Assembly: GCF_001264245.1 (NCBI RefSeq)
Contig: NZ_CP011339.1
Span: 2,914,001-2,978,000, forward strand
Length of the DNA stretch: 64,000 nucleotides
Reading direction: 5' to 3'
From: Microcystis panniformis FACHB-1757
Lineage (GTDB): Bacteria; Cyanobacteriota; Cyanobacteriia; Cyanobacteriales; Microcystaceae
A program made the position numbers and the translations under genes. The stretch's first letter is position 1, and every line of letters begins with the position of its first letter. Positions 1-9,128 of this stretch are shown here, piece by piece. Below the pieces are notes generated by a model that worked only from the letters and a program-made list of their open reading frames with translations, made no database searches and was not told the DNA's origin.

Positions 1-2
1 TC

Positions 3-2039
3 AGCGCCCACTTCGGACATCTCGCCGTTGTCTTCGTTTGGCTAAGTGGAATGTACTTCCACGGCGCGAAATTTTCTAACTATGAAGCTTGGTTAACCAA
101 CCCGCTGGCCATCAAACCCAGCGCCCAAGTGGTCTGGCCGATCGTCGGTCAAGGCATCCTCAACGGCGATGTGGGCGGCGGCTTCCACGGTATTCAGATC
201 ACCTCTGGTCTGTTCTACCTCTGGCGTGCTTCTGGGTTCACCAACAGCTATCAGCTATACTGCACCGCTATCGGTGGTTTAGTTATGGCGGGCCTGATGC
301 TGTTTGCCGGTTGGTTCCATTACCACAAAAGCGCACCGAAACTGGAATGGTTCCAAAACGTGGAATCGATGATGAACCACCACTTGGCGGGTTTACTCGG
401 CTTAGGTTCCCTAGGTTGGGCTGGTCATCAGATTCACGTTTCTTTACCGGTGAACAAACTCCTCGATGCTGGAGTAGCTCCCCAAGACATCCCCTTGCCC
501 CACGAGTTCATCCTCGAACCGAGCAAGATGGCGGACTTATATCCCAGTTTCGCCCAGGGTTTGACCCCCTTCTTTACCCTTAACTGGGGTGCTTACTCGG
601 ATTTCCTCACCTTCAAAGGTGGCTTGAACCCCGTGACCGGTGGTCTCTGGCTTTCCGATACCGCTCACCATCACTTGGCGATCGCTGTATTATTCATCAT
701 TGCTGGTCATATGTACCGTACCAACTGGGGTATCGGTCACAGCATGAAGGAAATCCTTGAAAACCACAAAGGTCCCTTCACCGGTCAAGGTCACAAAGGA
801 CTGTACGAAATCCTGACCACCTCTTGGCACGCTCAGTTAGCGATTAACCTTGCTCTCTTAGGTTCGCTAACCATCATCGTGGCCCACCATATGTACGCCA
901 TGCCGCCTTATCCCTATCAGGCGACTGACTACGCCACCCAACTATCCTTGTTCACTCACCACACTTGGATCGGTGGCTTCTTAATCGTCGGTGCGGGAGC
1001 GCACGGAGCGATCTTCATGGTGCGGGACTACGATCCAGCCAAAAACGTCGATAACCTGCTCGATCGGGTGATCCGTCATCGCGACGCAATTATCTCCCAC
1101 CTGAACTGGGTATGTATTTTCCTTGGCTTCCATAGCTTCGGTTTATACATTCACAACGACACCATGCGGGCTTTTGGTCGTCCCCAAGATATGTTCTCGG
1201 ATACGGGAATTCAACTACAACCCATCTTTGCTCAATGGGTACAAAGTCTCCACACCCTAGCCCCCGGCAACACCGCTCCTAACGCTCTCACTACCGCTAG
1301 TTATGCTTTCGGTGGCGACGTGGTAGCAGTGGGTGGCAAAGTGGCCATGATGCCGATCACTCTCGGTACTGCCGATTTCCTCGTGCATCACATCCACGCC
1401 TTCACCATCCATGTCACCGTGTTGATTCTCCTCAAAGGGGTTCTCTACGCTCGCGGTTCCCGTCTGATTCCCGATAAAGCGAATCTCGGTTTCCGTTTCC
1501 CCTGCGATGGTCCCGGTCGCGGCGGTACCTGCCAAGTTTCGGGTTGGGATCACGTTTTCCTCGGCCTGTTCTGGATGTACAACTCCATCTCGGTCGTAAT
1601 CTTCCACTTTAGCTGGAAAATGCAGTCCGATGTCTGGGGAACCGTCGCCCCCGATGGCACTGTCACCCACGTTACCCTCGGTAACTTCGCCCAAAGTGCC
1701 ATCACCATCAACGGTTGGTTACGGGATTTCCTCTGGGCGCAAGCAGCTCAAGTGATTAACTCCTATGGCTCCGCTCTGTCTGCCTACGGAATCATGTTCC
1801 TAGCCGGTCACTTCGTCTTCGCGTTTAGCTTGATGTTCCTGTTCAGTGGTCGCGGCTACTGGCAAGAATTAATCGAGTCGATCGTCTGGGCGCACAACAA
1901 GTTAAGAGTTGCCCCCGCTATCCAACCTCGCGCCCTGAGCATCATTCAAGGTCGTGCCGTTGGTGTGGCTCACTACCTCTTAGGCGGTATTGTAACCACT
2001 TGGGCATTCTTCTTGGCCAGAAGTCTCTCGATTGGCTAA
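3..2039 (+). CDS. psaA: Photosystem I P700 apoprotein A1 (5' truncated by window edge)
   Basis: Large core subunit of photosystem I; with PsaB it binds the P700 chlorophyll pair, most antenna chlorophylls and the Fx 4Fe-4S cluster in the thylakoid membrane. The frame is open from base 3, where the residues SAHFGHLAVVFVWLSG match the region before the early helices, so the true start lies upstream of the window. The Fx-binding loop FPCDGPGRGGTCQVS is visible near residue 490 of the visible part. The protein ends in LARSLSIG, as PsaA does. It is followed after 178 bases by psaB on the same strand, the usual cyanobacterial order. About 90 N-terminal residues are missing compared with the usual 750. 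Identification is certain. Confidence 0.99.
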   Translation, partial: SAHFGHLAVVFVWLSGMYFHGAKFSNYEAWLTNPLAIKPSAQVVWPIVGQGILNGDVGGGFHGIQITSGLFYLWRASGFTNSYQLYCTAIGGLVMAGLMLFAGWFHYHKSAPKLEWFQNVESMMNHHLAGLLGLGSLGWAGHQIHVSLPVNKLLDAGVAPQDIPLPHEFILEPSKMADLYPSFAQGLTPFFTLNWGAYSDFLTFKGGLNPVTGGLWLSDTAHHHLAIAVLFIIAGHMYRTNWGIGHSMKEILENHKGPFTGQGHKGLYEILTTSWHAQLAINLALLGSLTIIVAHHMYAMPPYPYQATDYATQLSLFTHHTWIGGFLIVGAGAHGAIFMVRDYDPAKNVDNLLDRVIRHRDAIISHLNWVCIFLGFHSFGLYIHNDTMRAFGRPQDMFSDTGIQLQPIFAQWVQSLHTLAPGNTAPNALTTASYAFGGDVVAVGGKVAMMPITLGTADFLVHHIHAFTIHVTVLILLKGVLYARGSRLIPDKANLGFRFPCDGPGRGGTCQVSGWDHVFLGLFWMYNSISVVIFHFSWKMQSDVWGTVAPDGTVTHVTLGNFAQSAITINGWLRDFLWAQAAQVINSYGSALSAYGIMFLAGHFVFAFSLMFLFSGRGYWQELIESIVWAHNKLRVAPAIQPRALSIIQGRAVGVAHYLLGGIVTTWAFFLARSLSIG

Positions 2040-2054
2040 ACTTGCCTATAAGGG

Positions 2055-2081
2055 CTTGCCAGTCCCCCGGGGATTGGCAAG
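2055..2081 (+). promoter_or_regulatory. Intercistronic hairpin between psaA and psaB
   Basis: CTTGCCAGTCCCC pairs with GGGGATTGGCAAG to give a long GC-rich stem (one G-T pair) 16 bases after the psaA stop. No T-run follows, so it is not a standard intrinsic terminator. It could stabilise or help process the psaA-psaB transcript; that role is inferred. Confidence 0.55.
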
Positions 2082-2217
2082 ACTAGGCTGAACCAGCGTC
2101 GATTGACCGATACCTCTGTAAGCGTTTCCTATTACAGAAGGTGAATTGAAAAAAGGAAATAACCAGCACTCGTGTAAGAGCCTCAGTTATTTAGAGAGGA
2201 GAATTTCCTAAACAGCT

Positions 2218-4431
2218 ATGGCAACTAAATTCCCTAAATTTAGCCAAGATCTAGCCCAAGATCCGACCACCCGTCGGATTTGGTACGGGATCGCCACAGC
2301 CCACGATTTTGAAAGTCATGATGGCATGACGGAAGAGAATCTCTACCAAAAGATTTTCGCGTCGCACTTCGGCCACATTGCAATCATTTTCCTGTGGACT
2401 TCCGGTACTATATTCCACGTCGCTTGGCAAGGTAACTTCGAGCAGTGGATCAAAGATCCCTTAAATATCCGTCCCATCGCCCACGCGATTTGGGATCCCC
2501 AGTTCGGTAAAGGCGCTGTGGATGCCTTCACCCAAGCTGGCGCTTCTAATCCGGTTAACATCGCCTATTCCGGGGTTTACCACTGGTTCTACACCATCGG
2601 TATGACCTCCAACCAAGACCTATACCAAGGTGCGGTGTTCCTGCTGATTCTCTCGGCGATTTTCCTCTTTGCTGGCTGGTTACACTTACAACCTAAGTTC
2701 CGTCCTAGCCTCGCTTGGTTCAAAAACGCTGAATCTCGCCTGAACCACCACCTCGCCGCTCTGTTCGGTGTTAGCTCTCTGGCTTGGACCGGACACCTCG
2801 TTCACGTTGCTATCCCCGAATCCCGCGGTCAGCACGTTGGTTGGGACAACTTCCTCTCCACTCCCCCCCACCCGGCGGGTTTACTACCCTTCTTCACCGG
2901 TAACTGGAGTGTGTACGCGGAAAACCCCGATACTGCTAACCACATTTTCGGTACTGCCCAAGGCGCGGGAACTGCGATTCTCACCTTCTTAGGTGGTTTC
3001 CATCCCCAAACCGAGTCCCTCTGGTTAACCGATATGGCTCACCACCACTTGGCGATCGCTGTTATCTTCATTGTGGCTGGTCATATGTACCGCACCAACT
3101 GGGGCATCGGTCACAGCATCAAGGACATCCTCAATGCACACAGACCCCCCAGTGGTAAGTTAGGAGCCGGTCACAAAAATCTTTATGACACGGTTAACAA
3201 CTCTCTCCACTTCCAACTCGGTTTGGCTCTCGCTTCTTTAGGCGTGATCACCTCTCTGGTGGCGCAGCATATGTACGCGCTACCCCCTTATGCCTTTATC
3301 GCTAAGGACTACACTACCCAAGCGGCTCTTTATACCCACCACCAATACATCGCTGGTTTCCTAGCGGTGGGTGCTTTCGCTCACGGTGCTATCTTCTTCG
3401 TGCGTGACTATGATCCCGAAGCGAACAAAGATAACGTGCTGGCGCGGATGCTGGAGCATAAAGAAGCGATCATCTCTCACCTAAGCTGGGTTTCCCTTTT
3501 CTTAGGTTTCCACACCCTCGGCCTCTACGTTCATAACGATGTGGTCGTCGCTTTCGGTACTCCCGAAAAACAAATCTTGATCGAACCTGTGTTTGCTCAA
3601 TTCGTGCAAGCAGCTTCGGGTAAAACCCTGTACGGCATGAACGTACTGTTGTCTAACCCCGATAGTATCGCTTACACCGCCTATCCCAACTACGGTGATG
3701 TTTGGTTACCCGGTTGGTTAGACGCAATCAATAGCGGCACTAACTCCCTATTCTTAACCATCGGTCCTGGCGACTTCCTCGTTCACCATGCGATCGCTCT
3801 TGGTTTACACACCACCGTTCTAATCCTGGTTAAAGGTGCTTTAGACGCTCGTGGTTCCAAATTAATGCCCGATAAAAAAGACTTCGGGTATTCCTTCCCT
3901 TGCGACGGTCCCGGCCGTGGCGGTACTTGCGACATCTCTGCTTGGGATTCCTTCTACCTAGCCATGTTCTGGATGTTGAACACCCTGGGTTGGTTAACCT
4001 TCTACTGGCACTGGAAACACCTCGGTGTCTGGTCGGGTAACGTGGCTCAGTTTAACGAAAACTCCACCTACCTGATGGGCTGGTTCCGCGATTACCTCTG
4101 GGCTAACTCGGCTCAGTTAATCAACGGTTACAACCCCTACGGTGTTAATAACCTTTCTGTCTGGGCCTGGATGTTCCTCTTTGGACACCTCGTTTGGGCA
4201 ACCGGTTTCATGTTCCTGATCTCTTGGCGTGGTTACTGGCAAGAGTTGATCGAAACTATCGTTTGGGCCCACGAACGCACTCCTCTGGCGAACCTCGTTC
4301 GTTGGAAAGACAAACCCGTGGCTCTCTCGATCGTTCAGGCTCGTTTGGTTGGTTTAGCTCACTTCACCGTTGGCTATATCTTCACCTACGCCGCCTTCTT
4401 GATCGCTTCCACTGCTGGCAAGTTCGGCTAA
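2218..4431 (+). CDS. psaB: Photosystem I P700 apoprotein A2
   Basis: Second core subunit of photosystem I, partner of PsaA in binding P700, antenna chlorophyll and the Fx cluster. The 737-residue length is normal. It starts MATKFPKFSQDLAQDP and carries the Fx loop FPCDGPGRGGTCDISAWD. Multiple His-rich helices (for example LAHFTVGYIF near the end) are chlorophyll ligand helices. An AGAGGAGA ribosome site lies 15-20 bases before the ATG. It is co-directional with psaA, and the pair is normally cotranscribed. A strong intrinsic terminator lies about 20 bases after the stop. Confidence 0.99.
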   Translation: MATKFPKFSQDLAQDPTTRRIWYGIATAHDFESHDGMTEENLYQKIFASHFGHIAIIFLWTSGTIFHVAWQGNFEQWIKDPLNIRPIAHAIWDPQFGKGAVDAFTQAGASNPVNIAYSGVYHWFYTIGMTSNQDLYQGAVFLLILSAIFLFAGWLHLQPKFRPSLAWFKNAESRLNHHLAALFGVSSLAWTGHLVHVAIPESRGQHVGWDNFLSTPPHPAGLLPFFTGNWSVYAENPDTANHIFGTAQGAGTAILTFLGGFHPQTESLWLTDMAHHHLAIAVIFIVAGHMYRTNWGIGHSIKDILNAHRPPSGKLGAGHKNLYDTVNNSLHFQLGLALASLGVITSLVAQHMYALPPYAFIAKDYTTQAALYTHHQYIAGFLAVGAFAHGAIFFVRDYDPEANKDNVLARMLEHKEAIISHLSWVSLFLGFHTLGLYVHNDVVVAFGTPEKQILIEPVFAQFVQAASGKTLYGMNVLLSNPDSIAYTAYPNYGDVWLPGWLDAINSGTNSLFLTIGPGDFLVHHAIALGLHTTVLILVKGALDARGSKLMPDKKDFGYSFPCDGPGRGGTCDISAWDSFYLAMFWMLNTLGWLTFYWHWKHLGVWSGNVAQFNENSTYLMGWFRDYLWANSAQLINGYNPYGVNNLSVWAWMFLFGHLVWATGFMFLISWRGYWQELIETIVWAHERTPLANLVRWKDKPVALSIVQARLVGLAHFTVGYIFTYAAFLIASTAGKFG

Positions 4432-4451
4432 ACCTTGAATTAGGTAACTAA

Positions 4452-4481
4452 AAAACCCCCCGCCCATTGGTGGGGGGTTTT
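4452..4481 (+). terminator. Intrinsic terminator of psaAB
   Basis: AAAACCCCCC and GGGGGGTTTT form a strong stem around GCCCATTGGT, followed by T-rich sequence. It lies 20 bases after psaB. The right arm ends only about 8 bases before the ATG of the next gene, so it may also mask or supply that gene's ribosome-binding region. Confidence 0.9.
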
Positions 4482-4488
4482 GTTGTTT

Positions 4489-4980
4489 ATGATTGATCAT
4501 AAAAGCGCGGCTCAATCTCAAAAATCTATGCAGTGGGAAGAATTAAAACAGCTTTATGATCAGGACTTTGTTTTGTGGATTGAGCGAACCACCGAACAAA
4601 TTCGACGCGGGGAGATGAAAAATTTAGATTGGGAACATCTTTTAACGGAGATAGAAGATTTGGGGAGAGAACAAAGGAACAAAGTGGAAAGCTATCTAAT
4701 TCAAACCGTTAAACATTTATTAATGTATCAGTATTGGCTGACTGAAAAAGGTAATTGTGGCCGGGGATGGGCCGATGAAATCGATAATTTCCGTCTAGAA
4801 CTAGAAATTTTATTCCAGTCAAAAACCCTCTACAATTATGGGGCTTCTAGGTTAGATATAATTTATGATAAAGCCAAGCGATCGGTGATCAAAAAAACTG
4901 GTTTATCTGTTGATACGTTTCCGCAAGTTTGTCCTTATACCTTTGCAGAAATTATAGATTTTGACTTTTTGCCAGTTTAG
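4489..4980 (+). CDS. DUF29 family protein
   Basis: A 163-residue protein of the DUF29 family, common and often multicopy in cyanobacteria, with no established function. The family signature is visible: LYDQDFVLWIERTTEQIR near the N-terminus, then LDWEHLLTEIEDLGREQRN and a helical hydrophobic segment VKHLLMYQYWL. No catalytic motif or signal peptide is apparent. The ATG at 4489 is used; an ATG at 4530 (MQWEELKQLYDQ) would also fit the family's usual start better. It has no clear Shine-Dalgarno sequence other than the G-run of the psaB terminator. Function is unknown. Confidence 0.8.
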   Translation: MIDHKSAAQSQKSMQWEELKQLYDQDFVLWIERTTEQIRRGEMKNLDWEHLLTEIEDLGREQRNKVESYLIQTVKHLLMYQYWLTEKGNCGRGWADEIDNFRLELEILFQSKTLYNYGASRLDIIYDKAKRSVIKKTGLSVDTFPQVCPYTFAEIIDFDFLPV

Positions 4981-5297
4981 AATACGAGAATTAAAGCGGA
5001 GAAAGACATTCATAAGTTATCCTCTTGTTCAAGAGACATCTCCAAAAATTATCACCCAATCACAGCTTGCTTTTATACTATGTACTAACTAAGTAGTTCT
5101 ATAGCTGAAATGTATATCTATCGTTGCCAATTTGATTTCATTGAAAAAATATGGGGCGATTAAAATCATTTTTATTTGGGTAAGTTTCTTAACTAAAAAG
5201 ACTTTGAGCCTTGAGATAATATTAGATCGAGGTCTAATGTTATTCATCAAACAAACATTAAGGTTACAATGAAGGAATCAGATTTCAGAAAATAGCC
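4981..5297. other. Intergenic region, no gene seen
   Basis: About 317 AT-rich bases between the DUF29 gene and the broken mntA. No convincing reading frame, RNA gene or repeat was seen. It presumably holds the promoter of the mntA-hepT pair. Confidence 0.5.
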
Positions 5298-5379
5298 ATG
5301 AAACGAGATGAGGTACTAACAATTCTTGCAACACACCGAGAACAATTAGAAAAACTAGGGGTAAAATCTCTGTCTCTAA

Positions 5380-6690
5380 GAGAATTACAGAGAATGATTG
5401 ATCCTATAATAACGGGAAAATCCTCAGAGTGAGGAACTCGCATGAAACCAGCATCCCTGATTCAACTAACCGATAGTCTGAAAGCCCTTTATATCAAAAC
5501 TGCCCAAAAGCTGAAAGGCAGTGACAGACGACAATTTATGGCAGAAGTGGTGAAAACGTTAGGTATTGGAGGGCAAACCTTTGCCGAACGAGAATTGGGC
5601 TGGAATCGGCGAACAATCCGCAAAGGGATGGGGGAATTGACCAGTGGACAAGCACTCGAAGATGGTTATCATCGCAGTGGACGCAAGCGAGTAGAAGAAA
5701 AATTACCTAATTTGCTCGAAGACATACGAGCCTTGGTAGAACCCCAGGCACAGACCGATCCTAGTTTCAAAAGCACCCGTTTATACAGCCGGATAAGTGC
5801 ATCGGAAGTGCGTCGTCAATTGATAGAGCAGAAAGGCTACCATCCGGAGGAATTACCCAGTGAGGAGACAATTCGTTGCCGATTAAACGAGATGGGATAT
5901 AGATTAAAACGAGTAGTCAAGGCGAAACCGCAAAAGAAAATACCGGAAACGGATGCCATCTTTGAGCAAATCCACTCGGTTAATCAACAGGCCGATGCTG
6001 ACCCGCAGACCTTACGTATCTCAATGGATGCCAAAGTAGCGGTCAAAGTTGGAGAGTTTGACCGAGGAGGCAAAACGCGAGTGACCACTATTGCCTTAGA
6101 TCATGATTTTGATGCGAGCACCACCCTCACCCCCTATGGTATTTTCCTCCCCGAATACAATGAACTGTACTTGTTCTTTGTCAGCTCTAAACTGACCGCA
6201 GATTGTATTGTGGACTTGCTGGAGCAGTGGTGGGCGATGGTAAAAGACCGCTTTAGCCACATTCACAAATTGGTGATTAACCAAGACAATGGGCCGGAGA
6301 ACCATTCTCGTCGTACTCAGTTTATGAACCGGATGGTAGCCTTTGCCCAGCAGTCGCAATTGAACATTGAGTTAGCCTACTATCCCCCCTATCACAGCAA
6401 GTACAATCCAGTAGAACGTACCTTTGGCTGGCTGGAGCAGCATTGGAAGGGGAGTTTACTCTTGGGGTGTGGAAACGGTGCTTCACTTTGCCGAAACCCT
6501 TACCTTCAAAGGAAAAAATCCGGTCGTCAAGCTCATTGAGAAGGTTTACCACACTGGGGTAAAGTTGATTCAGAAGGCAATGGCAGAGTTGGAAAAACAG
6601 ATTAATCGACTTCCCCATTTGCCAAAGTGGTTTGTGGAAATCCCTTATCAAACCACTTGACTATTGGATCATCTTTTTTATGGAGTTCTC
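5380..6690 (+). mobile_element. ISAzo13-type insertion sequence, copy 1
   Basis: A 1311-bp element with imperfect inverted ends (GAGAATTACAGAG left, GAGAACTCCATAA at the right end read inward), flanked by TAA at both sides (5377-5379, 6691-6693). It carries one transposase in two frames. The same unit recurs at 12396-13706, a constant offset of 7016. It landed on the left junction of the MITE at 6693, so it is younger than that MITE. Confidence 0.88.
5442..6660 (+). pseudogene. ISAzo13-family transposase, +1 frameshift (copy 1)
   Basis: DDE-type transposase of the ISAzo13 (Rhodopirellula-type) family. Frame one runs 5442-6539: N-terminal helix-turn-helix region with ERELGWNRRTIRKG, then the catalytic-domain segment VINQDNGPENHSR and YYPPYHSKYNPVERTFGWLE. 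After WKGSLLLG the homologous continuation VETVLHFAETLTFKGKNP is in the +1 frame and ends at 6660 with WFVEIPYQTT. The shift falls at TTGGGGTGTGG. Either a base was lost and both copies derive from the mutant, or the shift is made by the ribosome; the sequence cannot decide. The two copies have the same predicted proteins and the same break. Confidence 0.8.
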
Positions 6691-6692
6691 TA

Positions 6693-6783
6693 AGTACCTA
6701 GGCAAAATTATTTACACATGACGATCATTGCCCCGTAAGGGTTTTAGCTCGATCAGGCAGGTAATTAATTTTGCATGACTACT
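6693..6783 (+). repeat. MITE A copy 1 (91 bp, TA duplication)
   Basis: Starts AGTACCTAGGCAAAATTA and ends TTTTGCATGACTACT; the ends are inverted repeats (reverse of the right end AGTAGTCATGCAAAA). It is inserted at a TA of mntA. Another copy at 7263-7353 differs at one visible position. TA duplication suggests mobilisation by an IS630/Tc1-type transposase, which is not in this window. Confidence 0.85.
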
Positions 6784-7112
6784 TATTTGGTTCAGTAGCA
6801 AGGGATGAAGCACGTTTTGACAGTGATGTAGATTTATTGGTAGAATTTAGTAAAGCGGTAGGGTTATTTGAGTTTATCGAGGTACGACTTTACTTAGAAG
6901 ATATATTAGGATGTTCTGTTGATTTAGGGACTCAAGATTCTTTAAAAGAACATTTACGACAACCTGTATTAAAGGATGTGATTAATGCCTTTTAGAGATT
7001 GGCAACTTCGTCTTCAAGATATTATTGAATCCATTGATGAAATCTTGGAATGGACGGCTAATATGACCTTTGAAGATTTTAGCTCAAATCGACTGACTCT
7101 TAAAGCAGTTCT

Positions 7113-7392
7113 GGCTCTTCGTTACTTGTTATGGTTCGATAGGGGGGCATAAATCGACTAAATCCTTATCTGGCAAGAGACTTAATTGATTAGTTCGCTC
7201 TAGATAAAAAACAATTGACAAAAATCGCTAAATGCCTTTCTCTATAAGGGTTCCATCCCTTAAGTACCTAGGCAAAATTATTTACACATGACGATCATTG
7301 CCCCGTAAGGGTTTTAGCTCGATCGGGCAGGTAATTAATTTTGCATGACTACTTATAACCCCCGTCCATTGCATAACACAAACCGAAGAGCC
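7113..7392 (+). repeat. MITE E copy 1 (187 bp unit, holding MITE A copy 2)
   Basis: Ends GGCTCTTCGTTACTTG and CACAAACCGAAGAGCC, flanked by the 8-bp direct repeat gcagttct (7105-7112, 7393-7400). A 91-bp MITE A plus its TA is nested inside, so 280 bp in all. Related copies at 7443-7628 and 42223-42408. Confidence 0.9.
7263..7353 (+). repeat. MITE A copy 2, nested in MITE E
   Basis: Same 91-bp unit as at 6693, flanked by TA (7261-7262, 7354-7355). The uninterrupted MITE E copy at 7443 has CCCTTATAAC where this one is split, which proves the nested insertion. Confidence 0.92.
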
Positions 7393-7442
7393 GCAGTTCT
7401 TTATAATTTAGGAATTATTGGTGAGGCATCTAGAAATATTCC

Positions 7443-7628
7443 GGTTCTTCGTTACTTGGTATGGTTCGATAGGGGGGCATAAATCGACTAAATCCTTATC
7501 TGGCAAGAGACTTAATTGATTAGTTCGCTCTAGAAAAAAACAATTAACAAAAATCGCTAAATGCCTTTCTATATAAGGGTTCCATCCCTTATAACTCCCG
7601 TCCATTGCATAACACAAACCGAAGAGCC
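7443..7628 (+). repeat. MITE E copy 2 (186 bp)
   Basis: Ends GGTTCTTCGTTACTTGG and CACAAACCGAAGAGCC, flanked by the 8-bp direct repeat aatattcc (7435-7442, 7629-7636). It splits hepT for the second time. The ends resemble those of the ISL3 element at 33051, which points to ISL3-type transposition. Confidence 0.92.
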
Positions 7629-7823
7629 AATATTCCTAGTGATATACAATTGCGTTATTCTCAAATTCCTTGGCGTTTAATGGGAGATATGCGAAATGTC
7701 ATTTTTCATGAATATTTTCGGGTAGAATTGGCAATTGCTTGGCGGACGATTGAAAATAATCTAACTCCATTGCGTTCACAATTACAGGAAATTTTAGAAA
7801 ATGAAGCCGAAAATTAATTTATA

Positions 7824-7860
7824 AAAATCCCCCTCAACTGGTCTAAAATTAAGGGGGAAT
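7824..7860 (-). terminator. Terminator of the minus-strand PEP-CTERM gene
   Basis: TCCCCCT (7828-7834) pairs with AGGGGGA (7852-7858). Read on the minus strand the stem is followed by ATTTTTA. It lies about 20 bases after the stop of the PEP-CTERM gene and convergent to hepT. Confidence 0.6.
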
Positions 7861-7880
7861 GAGTTATATAAAAAGGCAAT

Positions 7881-8493
7881 TTAACCGACGTTAGTGGGTT
7901 CTTTTTCGATGGAATGAGTGCGTTTTACTTTGCGTTTTAGGGTTGCACCTGCACCAAGTATTCCCAGGGAAAGAAGACTTAGGGTTGAGGTGGGTTCGGG
8001 GATTTCGGCTCTTCTGGTTTCTGTGTGGAAACGAGGTCTATACTGATAGTTTATTCCGCCAAATAGCACTAAAAGTCTTGCCTGATAAGCATTTCACGAT
8101 TCCATAAGCAAAAATTATCACACAAAGTCGAGAAGAGCCGGATTTCTCTAGATCTATAAACTTCGTCCATGGATTCTGCTCCGTCCATAAGCAGTGTTCC
8201 ACCCCTGCCATCATAAACAAGACCAAAGGCAGATGCGGTTACATTTTTTACAAATACCTCTCCAGGTTTACCAACGGCCTTAACATTTTTTTCACACTTA
8301 ATGGGACTGAGACCATCAACAAACGTATCTCCGACACAAGCCGGATTCTTTCCAATGCTAGTTTGGGTTAAAGCACCACTAATTGATGCTATTGAACTAA
8401 CTTGTCCTTTTTTTTCTACTGTTCGTTTATTAATGCTTACTAGACTATTACTTTGAGATTCATCCTTATCACAGATTCCATTGACACACGCAA
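7881..8493 (-). pseudogene. PEP-CTERM sorted surface protein, broken
   Basis: The C-terminus is a PEP-CTERM sorting signal: IPEPTSTLSLLSLGILGAG, then the basic tail LKRKVKR. Such proteins are exported and processed by an exosortase. Removing MITE B1 and one 7-bp duplication (ggatttc) joins DEVYRSREI directly to PEPTSTLSL in frame. The upstream part (to 8493) encodes a Ser/Thr-rich segment with four Cys (CVNGICDKDE, ACVGDTF, IKCEK) and is cut at its N-terminus by the end of the IS4-type element, so no signal peptide or start remains. Broken at both places; the ancestral function is unknown. Confidence 0.82.
8007..8139 (+). repeat. MITE B copy 1 (133 bp)
   Basis: Ends GGCTCTTCTGGTTTCTGTGTG and CACAAAGTCGAGAAGAGCC, flanked by the 7-bp repeat ggatttc (8000-8006, 8140-8146). 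It lies in the PEP-CTERM gene. Four copies in the window share the unit. Confidence 0.92.
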
Positions 8494-8696
8494 CTGAGAG
8501 GGGGACAAGCGAGCTAGAAGGTAGATAGGGCAAGCGATATAGCTCTTTGTCCTTTGATGTAATCCTTCAACCGATAGCGGCTAATTTGCATTAGCTCTTC
8601 TATATTTTTTTGGAACATTTGATGTAGCTGTAGCCAATGATAGAGATGTTGACCCACATAAAAACTGCTGTGTCTGCGTTGACCTTTATATCTTTT

Positions 8697-8829
8697 GGCT
8701 CTTCTCGACTTTGTGTGATAATTTTTGCTTATGGAATCGTGAAATGCTTATCAGGCAAGACTTTTAGTGCTATTTGGCGGAATAAACTATCAGTATAGAC
8801 CTCGTTTCCACACAGAAACCAGAAGAGCC
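8697..8829 (-). repeat. MITE B copy 2 (133 bp)
   Basis: Reverse orientation relative to copy 1; flanked by the 7-bp repeat atctttt (8690-8696, 8830-8836). It lies in the IS4-type transposase gene. Confidence 0.92.
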
Positions 8830-8996
8830 ATCTTTTTTCAGGTCTTGTGACATATTTTTGGATTCCCATATCCTTAATTTTTTTACCTTGCATTGTGGCA
8901 CTTGTATAGGCGATAGCTATAACAATTATCAGCTTTGATAAGTATTGCGGGGCTAATTGAGAACCTTCTAAGCTATAGCCTCCCGACTTAAAATCT

Positions 8997-9128
8997 GGCT
9001 CTTCTGGTTTCTGTGTGGAAACGAGGTCTATACTGATAGAATATCCGCAAAATAGCCCTAAAAGTCTTGCCCGATAAGCATTTCACGATTCCATAAGCAA
9101 AAATTATCACACAAAGTCGAGAAGAGCC
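8997..9128 (+). repeat. MITE B copy 3 (132 bp, slightly diverged)
   Basis: Flanked by the 7-bp repeat aaaatct (8990-8996, 9129-9135). It differs from the other copies around GAATATCCGCAAAATAGCCC. It also interrupts the IS4-type transposase. Confidence 0.92.

Larger units (their letters stand above)
5298..6995 (+). pseudogene. mntA: MntA-type nucleotidyltransferase antitoxin, split by an IS and a MITE
   Basis: Minimal nucleotidyltransferase of the HEPN-MNT (type VII) toxin-antitoxin class, in which MntA AMPylates and silences the HepT RNase. The first part (5298-5379) encodes MKRDEVLTILATHREQLEKL and ends in VKSLS; the rest (6784-6995) begins LFGSVARDEARFDSDVDLL, the GS-X9-DXD catalytic motif. 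Removing the ISAzo13 element, the 91-bp MITE and the duplicated TAA and TA restores one uninterrupted frame of about 97 codons. The end overlaps the start of hepT by 11 bases, the usual operon arrangement. As it stands the active site is separated from the N-terminus, so the gene is dead. The reconstruction is read directly from the sequence; the biochemical role comes from the family. Confidence 0.88.
6985..7817 (+). pseudogene. hepT: HepT-type HEPN RNase toxin, split by two MITEs
   Basis: HEPN-domain toxin partner of MntA. Three exon-like pieces remain: 6985-7112 (MPFRDWQLRLQDIIESI... to LTLKAVL), 7401-7442 (YNLGIIGEASRNIP) and 7637-7817. Deleting both MITEs and one copy of each 8-bp duplication (gcagttct, aatattcc) gives one open frame of about 115 codons. 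The HEPN active site R-X4-H is present in MRNVIFHEYF. The start overlaps mntA. Each insertion brings stops, so the toxin is not made, which fits the simultaneous loss of the antitoxin. Family function: tRNA or mRNA cleavage; this is inferred, not shown here. Confidence 0.88.

Noticed and set aside
1257..1694. Antisense open frame inside psaA
   Set aside because: It lies wholly against the psaA coding strand, has no family motif and is explained by the codon pattern of psaA.
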